Shown here one piece after another: positions 24,118-32,164 of a stretch of 64,000 nt of DNA (within the stretch, counting starts at the first letter, position 1; the number at the start of each line of letters is the position of its first letter). The notes under the pieces are model-generated. The model saw only the letters and a program-made list of their open reading frames with translations, made no database searches and was not told the origin of the DNA. This stretch comes from Alphaproteobacteria bacterium (GTDB taxonomy: Bacteria; Pseudomonadota; Alphaproteobacteria; Rhodospirillales; Rhodospirillaceae), in assembly GCA_003246625.1 (NCBI GenBank), contig QJZR01000012.1:558001-622000 (forward strand), in the 5' to 3' direction. Position numbers and translations under genes: made by a program.

Positions 24118-25908
24118 TCAGATCGGCCGGGTCGCGGCGTCCAGCCAGATCGCGGTCTTGGCGTCGAGCAGCGGGCTGACCACCTCGGCCACCCGCTCGT
24201 GATAGGCGTTGATCCAGTCGCGCTGTTCCGGCGTCAGCATGTCGGTTTCGATCAAACGGCGGTCGATCGGCACCAGGGTCAGGATCTCGAACCCCAGCAT
24301 CGGCCGCTCGCCGCCTTCCACCGCGCGCACCGCCTGCAGGTTCTCGATGCGGATGCCGTATTCCCCGGCCTTGTAATAGCCGGGCTCGTTGGACAGCACC
24401 ATGCCGGGCTTCAGCGGCACCGCGCTCGGCACCTTGCTGATCCGTTGCGGCCCTTCGTGCACGCTCAAATACGAGCCGACGCCGTGCCCGGTGCCGTGGT
24501 CGTAGTCCAGGCCTTCCGCCCACAGGGGGCGCCGCGCCAGGGCGTCCAACTGGCTGCCGGTGGTGCCCGGCGGGAACACCGCCATCGCCAGGTCGACGTG
24601 GCCTTGCAGAACGCGGGTGAAATGCTGGCGCTGCTCCGCCGACGCCTGGCCGAGGATCAGGGTGCGGGTGACGTCGGTGGTGCCGTCGCGGTAATGCGCG
24701 CCGGAATCCAACAGCAGCAGCTGCCCCTCTTCCAGGGTACGCGCGGTCTTCGCCCGCACGTGATAGTGCACGATGGCGCCGTTCGGCCCCGTCCCCGCGA
24801 TGGTGGGAAAGCTGGGACAGACGAACAGATCCTGTTCCTTGCGGAAATCGAGCAGGCGGTTGGACACCGTCTTCTCGTCGAGGCCCAGGGCCTCGCGGTC
24901 GAACCAGGCCAGGAACCGCGCCATCGCCACCGCGTCGCGCCGGTGGGCGCGGCGGAAACCGTCCAGCTCCACCGCGTTCTTGCAGGCCTTGGGCATCAGG
25001 CAGGGGTCGAGGCCGCGGCTGACCCGCGCCCCGGTCGCCTTCAACAGGGCGGTGACCGCCGCCGGAATGCTGGACGGATCGACGCGCACCGCCAGCCGCC
25101 GCGCCGCCAGGTCGCACAGGGCGGAACGGAACTCGCCGCGCGGGCGCAGGGCGACGCCCTCGCCCAGGTGGGCGCGCACCGCGTCGTCCACCTTCGCCGC
25201 GTCGACGAACCACTCGACGCGGGCGTCGCGGTGCACGATGGCGAACGACAGCACCACCGGCGTTCCCGGCAGGTCGCGCCCGCGGACGTTAAGAAGCCAG
25301 GCGATGGAATCCGGCAGGGTCAGCACCGCCGCGTCCTCGCCGTCGCGTTCCAACTGGGCGGCGACCTCGCGCCGTTTGTCCAGCGCGACGCGGCCGCTCA
25401 GTTCCACCGGATAGACCTCGGCGGGGGCGGACGGCGGCGCCGGACGGTCGGGCCACACCGCGTCCAGGGGGTTGTCGTCGCAGGCGACCAGCGACGCCCC
25501 GGCGGCGCGCGCCGCGTCTTCCAGCCGCTTCACGTCGTCGGGAATATGCAGCCAGGGGTCATAGCCGACGCGCTGCCCGGCCTTGACGTTGCGTTGCAGC
25601 CAATCGTGCGGCGGGTCCTCGGTGATGTGGCGGGTCTCGTAGCGGGCGGTGTCCACTTCCTTGCGGATCTGCAAGGTGTAGCGCCCGTCGGAAAAGACCG
25701 CCGCCACCTCGGGCAGCACCACCGCCACCCCCGCCGAGCCGGTGAACCCGGTCAGGAAGGCCAGCCGCTTCGCCGAGGCGGGAACGTACTCTCCCTGATG
25801 CTCGTCGGCGCGCGGCACGACGAAGCCGTCCAGGCCGCGCCGCCGCAATTCGGCGCGCAACAGATCGAGGGGGGAAAGGGTCGTGGGGGGAGAGGCAACA
25901 TCCATCAT
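24118..25908 (-). CDS. Xaa-Pro aminopeptidase (aminopeptidase P family, M24B)
   Basis: Metallopeptidase releasing N-terminal residues before proline; probably cytoplasmic, since no signal peptide is seen. It has about 596 residues, the long three-domain form: two creatinase-like N-terminal domains, then the pita-bread domain with metal ligands in LLDSGAHYRDGTTDVTRT (two Asp), GTGHGVGSYLSVHEGP (His), NEPGYY (Glu) and GIRIEN (Glu). The start is uncertain. Adjacent ATGs at 25908 and 25905 begin the conserved part, an ATG at 25920 is possible, and none has a strong ribosome binding site. The open frame extends to 26028 through a repeat element and is unlikely to be translated there. Confidence 0.9.
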   Translation of the reverse strand: MMDVASPPTTLSPLDLLRAELRRRGLDGFVVPRADEHQGEYVPASAKRLAFLTGFTGSAGVAVVLPEVAAVFSDGRYTLQIRKEVDTARYETRHITEDPPHDWLQRNVKAGQRVGYDPWLHIPDDVKRLEDAARAAGASLVACDDNPLDAVWPDRPAPPSAPAEVYPVELSGRVALDKRREVAAQLERDGEDAAVLTLPDSIAWLLNVRGRDLPGTPVVLSFAIVHRDARVEWFVDAAKVDDAVRAHLGEGVALRPRGEFRSALCDLAARRLAVRVDPSSIPAAVTALLKATGARVSRGLDPCLMPKACKNAVELDGFRRAHRRDAVAMARFLAWFDREALGLDEKTVSNRLLDFRKEQDLFVCPSFPTIAGTGPNGAIVHYHVRAKTARTLEEGQLLLLDSGAHYRDGTTDVTRTLILGQASAEQRQHFTRVLQGHVDLAMAVFPPGTTGSQLDALARRPLWAEGLDYDHGTGHGVGSYLSVHEGPQRISKVPSAVPLKPGMVLSNEPGYYKAGEYGIRIENLQAVRAVEGGERPMLGFEILTLVPIDRRLIETDMLTPEQRDWINAYHERVAEVVSPLLDAKTAIWLDAATRPI

Positions 25909-25950
25909 ACCCAACCACATAATACGACGAACGCCGGAAGGACAGGGGAA

Positions 25951-26008
25951 AAACCAGGCAGGGGCGCTGCCCCTGGACCCCGCCGGGGCCTGAAGGCCCC
26001 AGCCCCCC
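25951..26008 (+). repeat. GC-rich compound palindrome, copy A
   Basis: Begins aaccaggcaggggcgctgcc and contains two adjacent hairpins (aggggc-gct-gcccct and ggggcct-ga-aggcccc). It aligns with copies B, C and D in this window. Here it is oriented toward copy B, in the pepP-prmA intergenic region upstream of pepP. Confidence 0.7.
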
Positions 26009-26082
26009 ATTCCTTCTGTCGGCGACAATCGACCATCGCGCCACGTGACGGTTTTATCGCGCGGCGCGCAAAAACAACATTC

Positions 26083-26141
26083 ATGGGATCAAAGGGTCCG
26101 CGACCCTTTGCGGGGCCCGGGGCAGAGCCCCGGCCTGGTTT
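26083..26141 (-). repeat. GC-rich compound palindrome, copy B
   Basis: Read on the minus strand it begins aaaccaggccggggctctgc, about five bases after the prmA stop codon, followed by a hairpin aaagggtc-gcg-gaccctttg. It is the inverted partner of copy A. The position after a stop codon suggests a 3'-end mRNA structure or terminator. Confidence 0.7.
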
Positions 26142-26145
26142 CCCC

Positions 26146-27087
26146 CTAGATCGTCACCGGGCCGCGCGGGGTGAAGCGCGGCAGGCGGATGCGCCCGGGG
26201 GTGCCGGGGCCGGTCTTGCGCAGGACCAGGGTGCTCCAGCCGCGATGCCGGAACGAGGCGACCTTGACCAGGCCGCGCGCCCGGTGGGCGGACAGCACCA
26301 TCGCCTCCTGCTTGGTCAGCAGGCCGGACAGCACCGCGATGCCGTTCGACGCAAGCGCGCGGTCGAGCGCCGGGGCCATCTTCATCAGCGGCTTGGCCAG
26401 GATGTTGGACAGAATCAGGTCGTAGGGCGCGCCGTGGCGGACGATCGGGGCGCGATAGCCGTCCCCCGCCTGCGCCCGCAGGCTGGCTGCGACATGGTTG
26501 CGCGTCGCGTTGAAGCGGGTGACGCGCACCGATTCCGGATCGATGTCCACCGCGTCCACCGCGATCGGCCAAATCTTCGCCGCGCCGATGGAGAGAATGC
26601 CGGAACCGCACCCCATGTCGAGAACCCGCCCGGGCCGCCGATCCAGGCGCTTCAGCGCATGCAGGGCGAGCAGGCAGCCCATGGTGGTGGGGTGCTCGCC
26701 GGAGCCGAAGGCGGTGGCGGCGTCGACCAGGATGGCGACGTGACCGGAACGGTTGGGCGGCGCCAGATGGCAGCCATGCACGAAAAAGCGGCCGATCGGC
26801 AGCGGCGGGAAGCTGATCAGGTTCTCGCGCAGCCAGTCGCGCTGTTCCAGGGCCTCCAGCGTATAGTCGGGCACGGCGATGCCCAAACGCGCCGCGACCT
26901 CGGCCAGGGCGGCGGCGATGCCCGCGCGGTCGGGTTCGTCCTCGCCGATCGCTTCCAGCGACCAAAGGCCCTTTTCCTCGTCCGCCTCGAACGCCAGCAG
27001 GGCGGGGGCGAAGGGTTCCAGGGCTTCCTCGAAGGCCTCGACCTCGGCCTTGCCGCCGATCAGGGCCAGACGCCATTGCTCGCTCAT
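26146..27087 (-). CDS. prmA: Ribosomal protein L11 methyltransferase PrmA
   Basis: SAM-dependent methylation of ribosomal protein L11. It has 313 residues. Motif I LDMGCGSGILSI, the upstream stretch AFGSGEHPTT, and SNILAKPL in place of the NPPY motif are all typical of PrmA. The start at 27087 has AGGA seven bases upstream and lies just after the stop of the helicase gene, so the two form an operon (helicase first). It is followed closely by repeat copy B. Confidence 0.93.
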   Translation of the reverse strand: MSEQWRLALIGGKAEVEAFEEALEPFAPALLAFEADEEKGLWSLEAIGEDEPDRAGIAAALAEVAARLGIAVPDYTLEALEQRDWLRENLISFPPLPIGRFFVHGCHLAPPNRSGHVAILVDAATAFGSGEHPTTMGCLLALHALKRLDRRPGRVLDMGCGSGILSIGAAKIWPIAVDAVDIDPESVRVTRFNATRNHVAASLRAQAGDGYRAPIVRHGAPYDLILSNILAKPLMKMAPALDRALASNGIAVLSGLLTKQEAMVLSAHRARGLVKVASFRHRGWSTLVLRKTGPGTPGRIRLPRFTPRGPVTI

Positions 27088-27098
27088 CGCGTGTCCTT

Positions 27099-29309
27099 TC
27101 ATGCGGGGGCGACGAAGCCCGCCATCACCTTTTTCAATCCCGCCTTGTCGAAGGCGATTTCCAGCTTGTTGCCGTCCACCGCCCGCACCTCGCCATAGCC
27201 GAACTTGTCGTGGAAGACCCGTTGGCCGCGCGCATAGGCCCCTTCCTTCCCGGCGGCGCCGACGGACGGCGGCGCGGCGGCGAAAGCCGGAGCGGCGGAA
27301 CGGGCCAACGGCAGGGATCCCCCCATGCCGGATTCCGAGATGCGCTCGATATGGTCCTCGGGCAAGTCGTCGATGAAGCGGCTGGGCATGTTGTTCTGCC
27401 ACTGGCCATAGATACGCCGCGCCGCGGCGAAGGTCACCGTCACCCCCTTGCGGGCGCGGGTCAGGCCGACGTGGGCGAGGCGGCGTTCCTCCTCCAGGCC
27501 CTTGGCGCCGGTCTCGTCGAGGGCGCGCTGGTTGGGGAAGATGCCATCCTCCCACCCGGGCAGGAAGACGCGGTCGAATTCCAGACCCTTCGCCGCGTGC
27601 AGGGTCATCACCGACAGCCGGTCGGTTTCGTCGCCGCCCTGGTTTTCCATCACCAGGCTGACGTATTCCAGGAATTCGCCCAGGTCGGCGAATTCGTCGA
27701 GGGCGGCCAGCAGTTCCTTCAGGTTCTCGACGCGGCCCGGCGCGTCGGGGGATTTGTCCTGCCGCCACATGTCGAGATAGCCGGACCCTTCCAGCACTTC
27801 GGAAAGCAGGCCGCGCGCGTCCGCCGTGGCGGCGAAGGCGCGCCAGTCCCCGACGTCGGCGAGGAAACGGGACAGCGCGCCGCGCGCCCGCGCCGACAGG
27901 TCGTTCCGCGCGATCATCTCCTCGGCGGCGCGGGTCATCGGCGTCCCCGTGGCGCGGGCGCGTTCGCGCACCTGCTCCACCGTGGCGTCGCCGATGCCGC
28001 GGCGCGGCAGGTTGACGATGCGTTCGAAGGCGAGATCGTCGGCGGGCTGACGGATCAGCCGCAGATAGGCCACCGCGTCGCGGATTTCCTGCCGTTCATA
28101 GAATCGCGGGCCGCCGACCACGCGATAGGGCACGCCCTGGCTCATCAGCCGTTCTTCGAAGGCGCGGGTCTGGTATCCGGCGCGCACCAGCACGGCGATT
28201 TCCGACAGCGGCGTTCCCCGGCGTTGCAGGGCCTCCGCCTCCTCGACCACGACGCGGGCCTCGTCCTCGCCGGTCCAGACGCCGCGCACCTTGACCTTCT
28301 CCCCCCAGTCGCCCGAGGCGGGACGCAAGGTCTTGCCCATGCGGTCGGCGTTGTGCGCGATCAGGGCCGAGGCGGCGGCCAGGATGTGGCCGGTGGAGCG
28401 GTAATTGGTTTCCAGGCGGATCACCCGCGCGCCGGGGAAATCGTGGGTGAAGCGCAGGATGTTGCCGACCTCCGCCCCGCGCCAGGAATAGATCGACTGG
28501 TCGTCGTCGCCGACGCAGCAAAGGTTGCGGTGCCCCATCGACAGCGCCTTCAGCCACAAGCCCTGGGCGACGTTGGTGTCCTGGTACTCGTCGACCAGGA
28601 TATAGCGGAACCGCCGCTGGTAACGCGCCAGCACGTCGGGGGCGGCGCGGAACAGCTCCAGGCACTTCAGCAACAGGTCGCCGAAATCGCAGGCGGACAG
28701 ACGGGCGAGTTCGTCCTGATAGGCGCGATAGACCGCCACCGCGCGGCCGCCCGCGTATTCCGCGCCGGGGTCGGCGCCCACCTGGTCGGGACCGACGCCG
28801 CGGTCCTTCCAGCGCTGGATCACCGAGGACAACGCCTGCGGCGGCCAGCGTTTGGGGTCGAGCCCCATGCCCACCGCCACCTGCTTGATCAGACGCAACT
28901 GGTCGTCGGCGTCGAGGATGGTGAAATCGCGGGGCAGGCCGATGCGTTCGCCGTCGCGGCGCAACATCCGCGCGCCGAGGGAATGGAAGGTGCCGAGAGC
29001 CACCGAGGCGGCGTCGGCGCCGACGATCTCGGTCACCCGTTCGCGCATCTCGCGCGCGGCACGGTTGGTGAAGGTCACCGCCAGGCACTGCCACGGCTGG
29101 ACGAAACCGCCCGCCAGCAGATAGGCCAGCCGCGTGGTCAGCACGCGGGTCTTGCCGGTGCCCGCGCCGGACAGCACCAGCACCGCCCCCTCGGTGGTGC
29201 GCACCGCCTCCGTCTGTTCGGGGTTGAGCCCGGCCAGCAGGTCTTCCGGCGCGGGGCCGGACGGCGGCGGAACCTCGGTTCCGTCCTCGATGGCGAAGGG
29301 ATCGATCAT
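27099..29309 (-). CDS. UvrD/PcrA/Rep-type superfamily 1 DNA helicase
   Basis: 3'-5' DNA helicase for repair and fork maintenance. It has 736 residues from ATG 29309, which has AAGGA six bases upstream; an ATG two codons earlier is too close to that site. Walker A GAGTGKTRVL, motif II DEYQDT, GDDDQSIYSWRGA (motif III), and TLHAAKGLEFDRVFLPG (motif V region) are visible. The C-terminal tail from about residue 690 has a Tudor-like segment (FHDKFGYGEVRAVDGNKLEIAF) as in PcrA/UvrD. It is cotranscribed with prmA. Confidence 0.93.
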   Translation of the reverse strand: MIDPFAIEDGTEVPPPSGPAPEDLLAGLNPEQTEAVRTTEGAVLVLSGAGTGKTRVLTTRLAYLLAGGFVQPWQCLAVTFTNRAAREMRERVTEIVGADAASVALGTFHSLGARMLRRDGERIGLPRDFTILDADDQLRLIKQVAVGMGLDPKRWPPQALSSVIQRWKDRGVGPDQVGADPGAEYAGGRAVAVYRAYQDELARLSACDFGDLLLKCLELFRAAPDVLARYQRRFRYILVDEYQDTNVAQGLWLKALSMGHRNLCCVGDDDQSIYSWRGAEVGNILRFTHDFPGARVIRLETNYRSTGHILAAASALIAHNADRMGKTLRPASGDWGEKVKVRGVWTGEDEARVVVEEAEALQRRGTPLSEIAVLVRAGYQTRAFEERLMSQGVPYRVVGGPRFYERQEIRDAVAYLRLIRQPADDLAFERIVNLPRRGIGDATVEQVRERARATGTPMTRAAEEMIARNDLSARARGALSRFLADVGDWRAFAATADARGLLSEVLEGSGYLDMWRQDKSPDAPGRVENLKELLAALDEFADLGEFLEYVSLVMENQGGDETDRLSVMTLHAAKGLEFDRVFLPGWEDGIFPNQRALDETGAKGLEEERRLAHVGLTRARKGVTVTFAAARRIYGQWQNNMPSRFIDDLPEDHIERISESGMGGSLPLARSAAPAFAAAPPSVGAAGKEGAYARGQRVFHDKFGYGEVRAVDGNKLEIAFDKAGLKKVMAGFVAPA

Positions 29310-29635
29310 CGGCATTCCTTACAACGGCAGGGGGTTGTTGTGCCCCAATCCCGGCCCGCCTGGCAAGGCCTTGTCTCCGGCGGCGGGAGGTTTCGTGGAA
29401 CGCGGAAAATTTTCCGGCGAAACCCCTGGACGGGAACGACCCCGACCGACTAAGAATACCAAGCATTGGCAGGCTCCACAGACCGGAAACTCTCCACCTC
29501 CGCGCGAGGCTTCCAGGATGCGCCCGACCGGACCTCCGGCCTGGGCCACGGCATCCGGGAAAAGCGGCGTTCTTCGTCCGCTCACGGTTCCCGGTTCAGC
29601 CGCAAACCCCGGACCGGAACGCTTTTGAAGACCCG
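29310..29635. promoter_or_regulatory. Divergent intergenic region between helicase and CLC transporter genes
   Basis: 326 bases carrying the promoters of both divergent genes. The clearest element is a 14-base perfect palindrome cggaaaattttccg at 29403-29416. No gene, no alphaproteobacterial LexA box and no convincing -35/-10 pair were seen. Confidence 0.5.
29403..29416. promoter_or_regulatory. 14-base perfect palindrome in divergent promoter region
   Basis: The sequence cggaaaattttccg is fully self-complementary with an A+T core, lying near the middle of the divergent region. It may be an operator; the factor is unknown. Confidence 0.35.
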
Positions 29636-31060
29636 ATGACCATTTCTCTCTCCCGCCGACGGATCGCCGCCCGTCTGAAGAAAGCCAAGAACGCCGCGCC
29701 CTGGCGCATCATCGAACGCTGGCCGCAACGCCTGTCGATCTGGCTGGGCGGCATCGTCGTCGCCCTGTGCGCCATCCTGTTCGCCTGGTCGACGGAATAC
29801 GCCTTCTCGCTGTTCGAACGGGCCATCGCCTGGCACCCCGCCGCCGCCTTCGCGATTACCCCGGTGGGGTTGGTCCTCGTCGCCTGGCTGACCCTGCGCT
29901 TCGTGCCCGGCGCCCAGGGCAGCGGCATTCCGCAGACCATCGCCGCGCTGTCCCTGTCGCCGACCCAGCGCAAAAGCGTGCTGTCCCTGCGCATCGCCTT
30001 CGCCAAGATTCTGCTGACCTCGATCGGCCTGGCCTCCGGCGCGTCGATGGGGCGCGAGGGACCGTCGGTGCAGGTCGGCGCCTCGCTGATGCTGCGCATC
30101 GGCAAGCTGTTCCGCATGGAAGGCACCCTCAACGAACGCAGCATCACCCTGGCGGGCGGCGCCGCCGGCATCGCGGCGGCCTTCAACACGCCGCTGGCCG
30201 GCGTGGTCTTCGCCATCGAGGAACTTTCCCGTTCCTACGAGGCGCGGACCAGCGGCACGGTGCTGACCGCGGTGATCCTGGCGGGCGTCACCTCGCTGTC
30301 CCTGGTCGGCAACTCTCCCTATTTCGGGCACGCCGAAATGGTGCTGGAACTCGGCAAGGGCTGGTTCGCCGTCGGCCTGATCGGCCTGAGCGGCGGCATC
30401 CTGGGGGGATTGTTCTCGCAGATGCTGATCGTCGCCAGCCAGCACGGGCTTCCCGGGCGGATCGGCCGTCTGGCGCGGCAGCAACCGATTCTCTTCGCCG
30501 CGATCTGCGGCCTGATCCTGGCGGCGATCGGCTTGGCCTCCGGCCACACCACCTACGGCACCGGCTATCAGGAAGGCCGCGCCCTGCTGGAAGGCGAGGC
30601 CCTGCCCTGGACCTTCTTCCCGCTGAAAATTCTGGCCACCCTGTTCTCGTATTTGAGCGGCATTCCGGGCGGCCTGTTCTCGCCCTCGCTGTCCGCCGGG
30701 GCGGGCATGGGCTCGGCGATGGCGCACCTGCTGCCCGACACCCCGGCCAAGGCCTGCATCCTTCTCGGCATGGCGGCCTATTTCACCGGCGTCGTGCAAT
30801 CGCCGATCACCGCGGCGGTGATCGTCATGGAGATGACCGACAACCGGGAGCTGATGGTTCCCCTGATGGCGACGTCGTTCGTCGCCTTCGGCGTGTCGCG
30901 CCTGGTTTGCCCGCACCCGCTGTACAAGGCCCTGGCGATGAAGTTCCTGGCGCACAAAAGCAGCGGCAGCACCCAGCCGGTGCGCACCGACCTCAGCGAC
31001 GAGGTCGCCCCTCCGGCGGCGCAGGACCAGGAGCCTCGCCTACCCTCGACCAAGGAATGA
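29636..31060 (+). CDS. CLC-family chloride transporter, probable Cl-/H+ antiporter
   Basis: Inner-membrane CLC protein of 474 residues with about 16 hydrophobic helices. All three selectivity signatures are present: GSGIPQ, GREGPSVQVG (gating glutamate E141) and GGLFSPSLSAGA. A glutamate pair in AIEELSRS (E195-E196) aligns with the E. coli ClcA proton glutamate, and HPLYKAL holds the expected tyrosine, so an antiporter is more likely than a channel. There are no C-terminal CBS domains, only a short hydrophilic tail. It ends four bases from the convergent downstream gene with no terminator visible. Confidence 0.92.
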   Translation: MTISLSRRRIAARLKKAKNAAPWRIIERWPQRLSIWLGGIVVALCAILFAWSTEYAFSLFERAIAWHPAAAFAITPVGLVLVAWLTLRFVPGAQGSGIPQTIAALSLSPTQRKSVLSLRIAFAKILLTSIGLASGASMGREGPSVQVGASLMLRIGKLFRMEGTLNERSITLAGGAAGIAAAFNTPLAGVVFAIEELSRSYEARTSGTVLTAVILAGVTSLSLVGNSPYFGHAEMVLELGKGWFAVGLIGLSGGILGGLFSQMLIVASQHGLPGRIGRLARQQPILFAAICGLILAAIGLASGHTTYGTGYQEGRALLEGEALPWTFFPLKILATLFSYLSGIPGGLFSPSLSAGAGMGSAMAHLLPDTPAKACILLGMAAYFTGVVQSPITAAVIVMEMTDNRELMVPLMATSFVAFGVSRLVCPHPLYKALAMKFLAHKSSGSTQPVRTDLSDEVAPPAAQDQEPRLPSTKE

Positions 31061-31064
31061 CGCG

Positions 31065-32090
31065 TTAGGGGGCGGTCACCGCGCGGTTGCGCCCGCCCGC
31101 CTTGGCGGCGTGCAGGGCCTCGCCCGCGCGACGAATCAGCTCGACCGGCGTCTCCCCGGTGCGCCATTCCGCGATGCCCAGCGACAAGGTCACCTGCCCC
31201 AGGGTGGTGCGGGTACGACGGTTGACCACGCTGCGCGCGGCGATGCCGGTGCGGATGCTTTCCGCCGACCGCTCGGCCTGTTTCTCCCGGGTGTCGGGCA
31301 GGATTACCGCGAAAGTCTGGTCGGCATAGCGCGACACCGTGTCCTGTCCCTTGACGTTCTCGGTAATCGAACGGCCGATCAGGCGCAGCACCTGGTCCCC
31401 CACCCGTTCGCCGAAATTGCCGAGAAAGCTTTGGAAATTGTCGATGTCCATGATGATCACCGACAGGGGCAGGCGGTCGTGCTCGGCCAGCAGCACGGAT
31501 TCCTTCAGCGCAATATCGAAGACGCGGCGGCTGGCCAGACCGGTCACCGCATCGGCGCGTCCCTCGCGGCGCAAGGCGGCCAAGTGCTCGCGCACCTGCT
31601 CGATCTCGCGCGAGGACTGCGCCAGGTCTTCCTCCAGCGAACGGTTGAAGTCGACGAAGCGGCGCGTTTCTTCCGCCGCCTGGGTCAGGACCAGGGCCAG
31701 GTCCTCGCCCTCCGCCGCCTGGTCGAGGCGACCGGAAACCGCCTCGATGGCGCGGCCGTAACCGCTGGCGCCGCGATGCGCCGCGCCAACGCATTCCATG
31801 GCGCGCAGCACGCTTTGGCGAACGCTTTCGCTGGCCGCCTCCCACGAGGTGTCGGCTTCCGGCTCGGCCAGGAAGCGGGCGTAGAGACTGGCGCAACGGG
31901 CCTCGGTGAAGGGATGCCCGGCGTCGATCGCCGCCTCGATGGCGCGGCGGAGATCGGGGATCGCCCCCAGGACATAGGCATACCACAGGGCATAGTTGCG
32001 CGGATGCGGCACCACGCCGTGCCGCGCCATCGCCTCGTTGGCATGCCGTGCCGCCGCCAAAGCCTTTTCCGGTGTTTCGGAGAAGTCCAT
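31065..32090 (-). CDS. GGDEF-domain protein with degenerate active site (ADQTF)
   Basis: 341 residues. The N-terminal half (about 1-170) is helical and holds RNYALWYAYVLGA, a stretch I associate with alphaproteobacterial diguanylate cyclases. The C-terminal half is a GGDEF domain (about 185-335, with DAVTGLASRRVFD and MDIDNFQSFLGNFGERVGDQ). The catalytic GGDEF motif is replaced by ADQTF at residues 256-260 (bases 31311-31325), and the usual RxxD inhibitory site reads KGQD. It is therefore probably not a cyclase; it may be a c-di-GMP or GTP receptor or a partner protein. The start has GGAAGGA upstream. It is a single gene, convergent with the CLC gene. Confidence 0.85.
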   Translation of the reverse strand: MDFSETPEKALAAARHANEAMARHGVVPHPRNYALWYAYVLGAIPDLRRAIEAAIDAGHPFTEARCASLYARFLAEPEADTSWEAASESVRQSVLRAMECVGAAHRGASGYGRAIEAVSGRLDQAAEGEDLALVLTQAAEETRRFVDFNRSLEEDLAQSSREIEQVREHLAALRREGRADAVTGLASRRVFDIALKESVLLAEHDRLPLSVIIMDIDNFQSFLGNFGERVGDQVLRLIGRSITENVKGQDTVSRYADQTFAVILPDTREKQAERSAESIRTGIAARSVVNRRTRTTLGQVTLSLGIAEWRTGETPVELIRRAGEALHAAKAGGRNRAVTAP

Positions 32091-32164
32091 CGCTTCCTTC
32101 CGTGCCCCACCCAACCGGGCGTGTCCCATGGTGGGGCCAGTCGCGGCGCAGGACAAGCCCCGAT

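Noticed and set aside
22310-25213. 967-residue minus-strand open frame across the CoA-transferase and aminopeptidase genes
   Set aside because: It merges antisense and wrong-frame translation of two clear genes and has no domain support.
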